Source: JAYFRC01 sp034926415 (GTDB lineage Bacteria; Bacillota; Clostridia; Oscillospirales; Oscillospiraceae). From it: a stretch of DNA of 17,667 bases. The stretch covers positions 1 to 17,667 of the forward strand of contig JAYFRC010000022.1 in NCBI GenBank assembly GCA_034926415.1, read 5' to 3'. Made by a program: the position numbers and the translations under genes. Positions 13,588 through 17,667 of the stretch are shown here, in pieces. Position 1 is the stretch's first letter; each line of letters opens with the position of its first letter. The notes beneath the pieces are model-generated. The model was not told the DNA's origin and searched no databases. It saw only the letters and a list, made by a program, of their open reading frames with translations.

Positions 13588-13600
13588 TTTGTGCTATACT
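13572..13600 (+). promoter_or_regulatory. Sigma-A promoter of the enhancer-binding-protein gene
   Basis: TTGTAA (13572-13577), 17-base spacer, TATACT (13595-13600) with an upstream TG one base away (extended -10). Initiation near 13607 would fall before the ribosome site GGGAGGCGAGG (13613-13623). It would also put an ATG at 13611 almost at the transcript end, favouring ATG 13626 as the true start. Confidence 0.7.
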
Positions 13601-13625
13601 GCAGCCAAAAATGGGAGGCGAGGTT

Positions 13626-15029
13626 ATGGAGCAGAAAACGCGCGACTATTATTTCAGGCAATGCATAGAATCTTTCTGCAATTTCATCATCGTCGACAAT
13701 AGAGGAAAAATAGTTTATATCAACGACCAGTACTCAAAGTTCATGGGGCTGCCGCTTGAAAAGGTTGAAGGGCGCTATGTCAGGGACGTGATTTCAAACA
13801 CGAAAATGCTTGAGGTCATCGAAAGCGGCAAAGAAGAAATAGGATCGATAATGACGCTGTACGATCACAGCCAGAAAAAAGAAGTTACCGTCGTATGCAA
13901 CCGGCGTCCCATATGGGACGGAGACAAGCTCGTCGGAGCAATGGCTGAAACGACCAACAGAGACATAAGCGAGGTGGAATCGCTTTATAACAAGATTCGT
14001 CAGATGCAGGATGAAAACTCCAGATATAAGGCGCAGCTTGAGACAATGACGCTTAAGCACGGTCCTCTGAGTATGGTCATAGGGCAGTCGCAGGCCATAA
14101 TGAAAGTAAAAAAGACAATAATGGATTATGCGGACTCAAGCCTCCCAATCCTGTTTACCGGAGAAACGGGGACCGGAAAGGAAGTATTTGCCAACGCAGT
14201 TCAGCAACTTAGCAAAAGAAGCATGAACAGTTATGTTAAGGTCAATTGCGCAGCGATACCCAAAGACCTTATGGAGTCAGAATTTTTCGGATATGAAGAA
14301 GGCGCGTTTACAGGAGCAAAACGAGGCGGAAAGGCGGGAAAGATAGAACTGGCGGACAAGGGAACGCTGCTGCTCGACGAGGTTGGAGAGCTTCCGCTCC
14401 AGCTTCAGGCCAAGCTGCTCAGGGTGCTTCAGGAGAACGAGGTCGAACGCCTTGGGGCTGTTAAGGCAAAGCCTGTGAACCTGCGGATTATATGCAGCAC
14501 GAACAGAAACCTCAACGAAATGATGGCCGTGGGGAATTTTCGGAGCGACCTGTATTACAGAATAAATACGGTAGAAGTAAATATACCGCCTCTGCGCGAC
14601 CGAATAGACGATATTCCTCTGCTGTGCACACGTTTTATTTACGAGATAAACCAGAAATATAATTTTTCCATATCAGGAATCAAGCCCGAAGTTATCAGGC
14701 TGCTTTCAGAACATAGTTGGCCGGGCAATGTAAGAGAACTCGAGCATGTGCTGGAACGCGCGGCGGTTTTGTGCCGGAGCGGTGAAATTGATAAGGAGCA
14801 TCTCGATTTTTTTGTTCCCCAGGGAGTGGTAAAAATGCATGCGGAGGAAACGGCGCATGCAGATGCAGCGGGACTTGTGGCACGGCGCGAGAAGACAGAG
14901 AGAGACTCGATTGAAGAAGCGCTCCGCCGCACGGGAGGAAACAAGGCCAAGGCGGCCAGACTGCTTGCGATAGACCGCAGCAATCTTTATTCAAAAATAA
15001 AAAAATATGGGATTTCATCAGTAGAATAA
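13626..15029 (+). CDS. Sigma-54-dependent enhancer-binding protein, PAS-AAA+-Fis
   Basis: 467 aa from ATG 13626 (GGAGG at 13614-13618 is 7 bases upstream; the in-frame ATG 13611 would precede its own ribosome site). An N-terminal PAS sensor (about residues 8-110, with IIVDNRGKIVYIN and GLPLEKVEGRYVRDV) is joined by a coiled-coil linker (about 113-143) to an AAA+ domain. That domain has Walker A GETGTGKE (179-186), the sigma-54 contact loop GAFTGA (226-231), Walker B LLLDEVGE (248-255) and the WPGNVRELEHVLERA block (about 361-375). The C-terminal Fis-type helix-turn-helix is GGNKAKAARLLAIDRSNLYSKI (about 436-457) in layout. No receiver domain is present, so a small ligand sensed by PAS, probably a pathway metabolite, is inferred. 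It is flanked by two sigma-54 operons it likely activates. Confidence 0.95.
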   Translation: MEQKTRDYYFRQCIESFCNFIIVDNRGKIVYINDQYSKFMGLPLEKVEGRYVRDVISNTKMLEVIESGKEEIGSIMTLYDHSQKKEVTVVCNRRPIWDGDKLVGAMAETTNRDISEVESLYNKIRQMQDENSRYKAQLETMTLKHGPLSMVIGQSQAIMKVKKTIMDYADSSLPILFTGETGTGKEVFANAVQQLSKRSMNSYVKVNCAAIPKDLMESEFFGYEEGAFTGAKRGGKAGKIELADKGTLLLDEVGELPLQLQAKLLRVLQENEVERLGAVKAKPVNLRIICSTNRNLNEMMAVGNFRSDLYYRINTVEVNIPPLRDRIDDIPLLCTRFIYEINQKYNFSISGIKPEVIRLLSEHSWPGNVRELEHVLERAAVLCRSGEIDKEHLDFFVPQGVVKMHAEETAHADAAGLVARREKTERDSIEEALRRTGGNKAKAARLLAIDRSNLYSKIKKYGISSVE

Positions 15030-15064
15030 AACATAGCCGCCGAAAATTTCGGCGGCTATGTTTT
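15028..15064 (+). terminator. Intrinsic terminator overlapping the regulator stop codon
   Basis: AAAACATAGCCGCCGAAA (15028-15045) and TTTCGGCGGCTATGTTTT (15047-15064) are perfectly complementary. In practice this is a stem of about 14-15 bp with an AT loop, ending in TTTTATT. It isolates the regulator transcript from the downstream dehydrogenase-transporter operon. Confidence 0.9.
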
Positions 15065-15067
15065 ATT

Positions 15068-15091
15068 GTGTTGATAAAAGACTACACTTTT
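15068..15091. promoter_or_regulatory. Putative enhancer site B1
   Basis: GTGTTGATAAAAGACTACAC (15068-15087) followed by TTTT. It shares ACTACACTTTT exactly with A1 (13552-13562) and a TGTT-(G)ATAAAA left half with one extra base. Its centre is about 120 bp upstream of the -24 element at 15199. Confidence 0.55.
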
Positions 15092-15108
15092 GAACAATAG
15101 CAACGAAG

Positions 15109-15127
15109 ATGTTAAAAAAAACAACAT
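15109..15127. promoter_or_regulatory. Putative enhancer site B2, 19-bp imperfect palindrome
   Basis: ATGTTAAAAAAAACAACAT aligns base for base without gaps to A2 at 13569-13587, with arms ATGTT and AACAT and an A-rich centre. It is centred about 82 bp upstream of the -24 element of the dehydrogenase-transporter promoter. The distance from the ACTACACTTTT element to the palindrome is 28 bases here versus 17 at site A, a difference of about one helical turn. Confidence 0.6.
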
Positions 15128-15196
15128 TACGGATATTGCTGACCAAAAGCTGAGGAAAGCGTACGGATTGCATGTTTTGGGGAGTTTAGCCGGTCT

Positions 15197-15214
15197 ATGG
15201 CATATGTTTTGCAG
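15197..15214 (+). promoter_or_regulatory. Sigma-54 (-24/-12) promoter of the dehydrogenase-transporter operon
   Basis: ATGGCATATGTTTTGCAG region: TGGCA then TTTTGCA, with the GG (15199-15200) and GC (15211-15212) separated by exactly 10 bases. It deviates from TGGCAC at one position. Predicted initiation is near 15224, giving a 60-base leader before ATG 15284. Confidence 0.78.
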
Positions 15215-15283
15215 ATTTAACGAGTATAGCTATTTATTTATGCGTCCCGTCGCGCGCAGACGGGGTGCGGAGAGGAAGTAAAA

Positions 15284-16213
15284 ATGGCAAATATAAGAAA
15301 CATTCTTATCATGGGCGGAGGAATGATGGGGAAGAACATTGCGTTCATATTTTCTTCGCGGCCGGACTACAGCATTACGGTATATGACATCAACAAGGTT
15401 GACATTGAGAAAGATATACGCGCCAACTGCCGTCAGCTCTTGGAAAAGGGCGTAGTGACGGAGCCAGAGATGGCGGAGCGACTAAAGAGAATACGCTTTA
15501 CCATGGATATTGATGACGAGGGAATAGGGAACGCCGACCTCGTTATCGAGGCTGTATACGAGGACATGGCGCTCAAGAAAGATACCTTTGCAAAGCTCGA
15601 GCAGCGATGCCGCAGGGAATGTATTTTCTGCACCAACACTTCCGTCATGAGCCCGACGGAGATAAGCAGCGAAATGAGGTACAGGGATCGCTTCTGCGGA
15701 ACACACTTCTGGAACCCGGGACACCTTATTCCTCTGGTAGAAGTGGTGCGCACAGAAAAGACCTCGGATGAAACTATAAATACAGTCATGGAGACGCTGA
15801 AAAGCGTTGGGAAAAAGCCGTGTCTGTGCAAAAAAGACGTTCCGGGATTTATAGGAAACCGCATGCAGCATGCGCTTTGGAGAGAAGCCATATCCATTGT
15901 GGAGAACGACATAGCGGATGCGGCGACGGTAGACGAGGTCGTCAAGAACTCGTTTGGGTTGAGACTCCCGCAGGTTGCTCCGATGGAGAACGCCGATATG
16001 GTGGGAACCGAGCTTTCGTATCAGTGCCAGGAGTATATTCTTCCTTATCTTGAAAATTCGACGGTTCCATCGCCTCTGCTGTCAGAGCACCTAAAGGAAG
16101 GAAAGCTCGGCTTCAAAAGCGGGGAAGGGTTCCAGAAATGGACAAAAGAAGAGGTTGATGAGCGCTGTGACGCGCTCAACGAGTATCTAATACGCATGCT
16201 TTACGGCAAGTAA
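15284..16213 (+). CDS. 3-hydroxyacyl-CoA dehydrogenase-fold enzyme, probably acting on a free 3-hydroxy acid
   Basis: 309 aa, ATG 15284 with GAGAGGAAG (15270-15278). The Rossmann motif MGGGMMGKNIA (10-20) and Asp35 after the second strand (TVYDIN) indicate NAD(H). The catalytic set of the 3HCDH family is present: Ser120 (TNTSVMS), His141 (GTHFWNP), Glu153 (LVEVV) and Asn192 (PGFIGNR). The C-terminal helical domain has normal length. The loop after His reads NPGHLIPLVEVV rather than the NPVPVMKLVEVI typical of 3-hydroxybutyryl-CoA dehydrogenases. An IPLVE-type loop, as in L-gulonate 3-dehydrogenase and L-carnitine dehydrogenase, suggests a substrate without CoA. The product would be a 3-keto acid suited to the BKACE. 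It is the first gene after the sigma-54 promoter. Confidence 0.88.
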   Translation: MANIRNILIMGGGMMGKNIAFIFSSRPDYSITVYDINKVDIEKDIRANCRQLLEKGVVTEPEMAERLKRIRFTMDIDDEGIGNADLVIEAVYEDMALKKDTFAKLEQRCRRECIFCTNTSVMSPTEISSEMRYRDRFCGTHFWNPGHLIPLVEVVRTEKTSDETINTVMETLKSVGKKPCLCKKDVPGFIGNRMQHALWREAISIVENDIADAATVDEVVKNSFGLRLPQVAPMENADMVGTELSYQCQEYILPYLENSTVPSPLLSEHLKEGKLGFKSGEGFQKWTKEEVDERCDALNEYLIRMLYGK

Positions 16214-16249
16214 ACAAGAAAAAATAATATAAGAAAGAGGGAAAAAGCA

Positions 16250-17629
16250 ATGTCCGAAAATACCGTTGCGCAGTCCAAGGGCAACATCTTCTGGCGAATC
16301 AGCAAGAGGTTCCAGTACGCGGCAGACCGTCTTATTCCCGACTCCCTGGTTTTCTGCCTTATCCTGACGTTCGTCGTCTTCATCCTGTCGATGATCTTCA
16401 CGATGACCAATCCTCTCGAAATGATCAAGTATTGGTACAAGGGCTTCTGGACTCAATCGACCTTCGCTTTCCAGATGACCATCATGGTCGTCACATGCGC
16501 GGCCTTCGCAAAGTCACCGGCTATCGAGAAGCTCCTCGATAAGTTTGCCGGCCTCGCCCACAGCCCCCGCGGAGCCATGATAATATTTATGATCTTTTCG
16601 TTGATAGCTTCTTTTATCAACTGGGCGTTCTGCGTTATCGTTAACCCAATCCTCGCCATGCGTATGGCAAAGCAGATCAAGGGCCTGCACTTCCCGATGA
16701 TGATTGCGGCAGGCTATTCGTGCATGATACTCGGACAGTGCATGTGTCCTTCCGCGTCGTGCTATGCGTTGCTTGCGACTCCCGACCACTTTCTTGCCGA
16801 TCTCATAGGCGTTCTTACTCAGAATGTTACCACCTATAACCCGATGAACGTCATTCTTTGGTGCATACTCGCGATCGTCACCGTCATAGTTTCCGTTCTT
16901 ACAACTCCTCCTGCAAATGAGCTCGTAGAGTTCAAGGATACTATGGCCGAAGTTGAGAAAGAGACCACAGTGGCAGAATCCAACGACACCCCGGCCGACA
17001 AGATGAACAACAGCCGCATCATAATGTACCTCATCGGCGTTGCCGGACTCATCTACATCGTATGGAGCTTCATTGCGAACGGCGTCTTTGGATCGCTCAG
17101 CCTTAACTTCATAATTTTTCTGTTCATTATGCTAAACTGCTTCGTTTACAGCACGCCCAAAAAGTTCATTGCAGCGTACAAGGAGTGCATGTTCCTTTCC
17201 ACCGATATCATGATCCAGTTCCCGTTCTACGGAGGCATCGCCGGTATGATGTCCGACTCCGGATTCGCATCTGTCATAGTTTCTGGAATAGTCTCCATAG
17301 CTTCCGCGCGCAGCATCCCCGTGTGGACCTACATCTCCGCCTGCATAGTCAACCTCTTCATCCCTTCTCAGGGCGGACAGTGGATAATCCAGGGCCCGCT
17401 GATGATGCCCGCGTGCATACAGCTCGGAGGCAATATTCCTGACTGCATCAACGCGTTCGTCTACGGCGACGAAGCGACCAACCTGCTGCAGCCTCTGTAC
17501 CTGATTCCCGCCCTGGCTGTCGTCAACGGCAAGCTGAAGGAGGTCTGGGGCTACTGCGCATACATATTCGTATTCTGGTTCATAATCACCTGCCTGGGCC
17601 TGTACTTTATCCCCGAAATACTTGCATAA
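16250..17629 (+). CDS. atoE: AtoE-family short-chain fatty acid transporter
   Basis: 459 aa, ATG 16250 with AAGAAAGAGGG (16231-16241), 36 bases after the dehydrogenase stop, so same operon. The start of the membrane domain (RLIPDSLVFCLILTFVVFIL) and the repeated segments SFINWAFCVIVNPILA, PSQGGQWIIQGPLMMPA and GDEATNLLQPLYLIPALAV are the signature blocks of AtoE (PF02667). About 11-12 transmembrane helices are expected, with a hydrophilic loop in the middle (roughly residues 220-260). E. coli AtoE (440 aa) is linked to acetoacetate and butyrate uptake. Here it may import the pathway substrate or export the acetoacetate made by BKACE. Codon use is unlike its neighbours: by hand count about 12 of the first 16 Ile codons are ATC, whereas ATA dominates in the regulator, hinting at high expression or separate ancestry. 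Confidence 0.92.
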   Translation: MSENTVAQSKGNIFWRISKRFQYAADRLIPDSLVFCLILTFVVFILSMIFTMTNPLEMIKYWYKGFWTQSTFAFQMTIMVVTCAAFAKSPAIEKLLDKFAGLAHSPRGAMIIFMIFSLIASFINWAFCVIVNPILAMRMAKQIKGLHFPMMIAAGYSCMILGQCMCPSASCYALLATPDHFLADLIGVLTQNVTTYNPMNVILWCILAIVTVIVSVLTTPPANELVEFKDTMAEVEKETTVAESNDTPADKMNNSRIIMYLIGVAGLIYIVWSFIANGVFGSLSLNFIIFLFIMLNCFVYSTPKKFIAAYKECMFLSTDIMIQFPFYGGIAGMMSDSGFASVIVSGIVSIASARSIPVWTYISACIVNLFIPSQGGQWIIQGPLMMPACIQLGGNIPDCINAFVYGDEATNLLQPLYLIPALAVVNGKLKEVWGYCAYIFVFWFIITCLGLYFIPEILA

Positions 17630-17667
17630 CCTTCACTACGGCCTAAAAAAAGTATTACCTCCTCGCA

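Noticed and set aside
15090..15281. 63-codon open frame between the regulator and the dehydrogenase
   Set aside because: It starts at TTG without a ribosome site and runs through enhancer site B2 and the sigma-54 promoter. Its product matches nothing I recognise.

Overview
The window looks like chromosomal DNA of a moderately GC-rich, endospore-forming member of the class Clostridia, probably Oscillospirales-like. The lineage is an inference. The sporulation pair spoIIGA-sigE proves a sporulating Firmicute. Shine-Dalgarno sites are strong (GGAGG type), vegetative promoters tend to read TGGTATAAT, and the small protein family DUF951 is typical of Firmicutes. No RNA gene, insertion sequence, CRISPR array or prophage gene was found, and no gene-free gap exceeds 300 bases.

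Layout of the left and centre (1-12,112): the 3' end of a UDP-GlcNAc 2-epimerase gene, a membrane-anchored secreted protein, and a MATE efflux pump. Next comes a minus-strand three-gene operon of unknown function, whose middle gene carries three 105-bp tandem repeats. Then follow a DUF1275 membrane protein, endonuclease III (minus), serine hydroxymethyltransferase (glyA), the AAA+ protein RarA, a three-S1-domain RNA-binding protein (minus), DUF951, a histidinol-phosphate aminotransferase, and the spoIIGA-sigE operon preceded by a near-consensus Spo0A box. Most units are separated by strong intrinsic terminators.

The right third (12,143-17,629) is the most interesting part: a self-contained catabolic module that appears to be controlled by sigma-54. 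A minus-strand pair encodes a beta-keto acid cleavage enzyme (BKACE/DUF849) and a MaoC-type enoyl-CoA hydratase. It is divergent from a PAS-AAA+-Fis enhancer-binding protein, which is followed by a 3-hydroxyacyl-CoA-dehydrogenase-fold enzyme and an AtoE-type short-chain fatty acid transporter.

Both enzyme operons have a -24/-12 promoter with the GG-N10-GC spacing. Upstream of each promoter lies a pair of related sites: a 19-bp inverted repeat (ATGTT-N9-AACAT) and a second element sharing ACTACACTTTT. I infer these to be the regulator's enhancer sites. One of them overlaps the -35 of the regulator's own sigma-A promoter, which suggests autoregulation.

A plausible flow is import or export of a short acid by the AtoE protein, oxidation of a free 3-hydroxy acid to a 3-keto acid, acetyl-CoA-dependent cleavage by BKACE to acetoacetate plus a new acyl-CoA, and hydration or dehydration of that product by the MaoC protein. 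The substrate is unknown. Active-site differences from the lysine-fermentation enzyme Kce argue against simply calling it lysine degradation.
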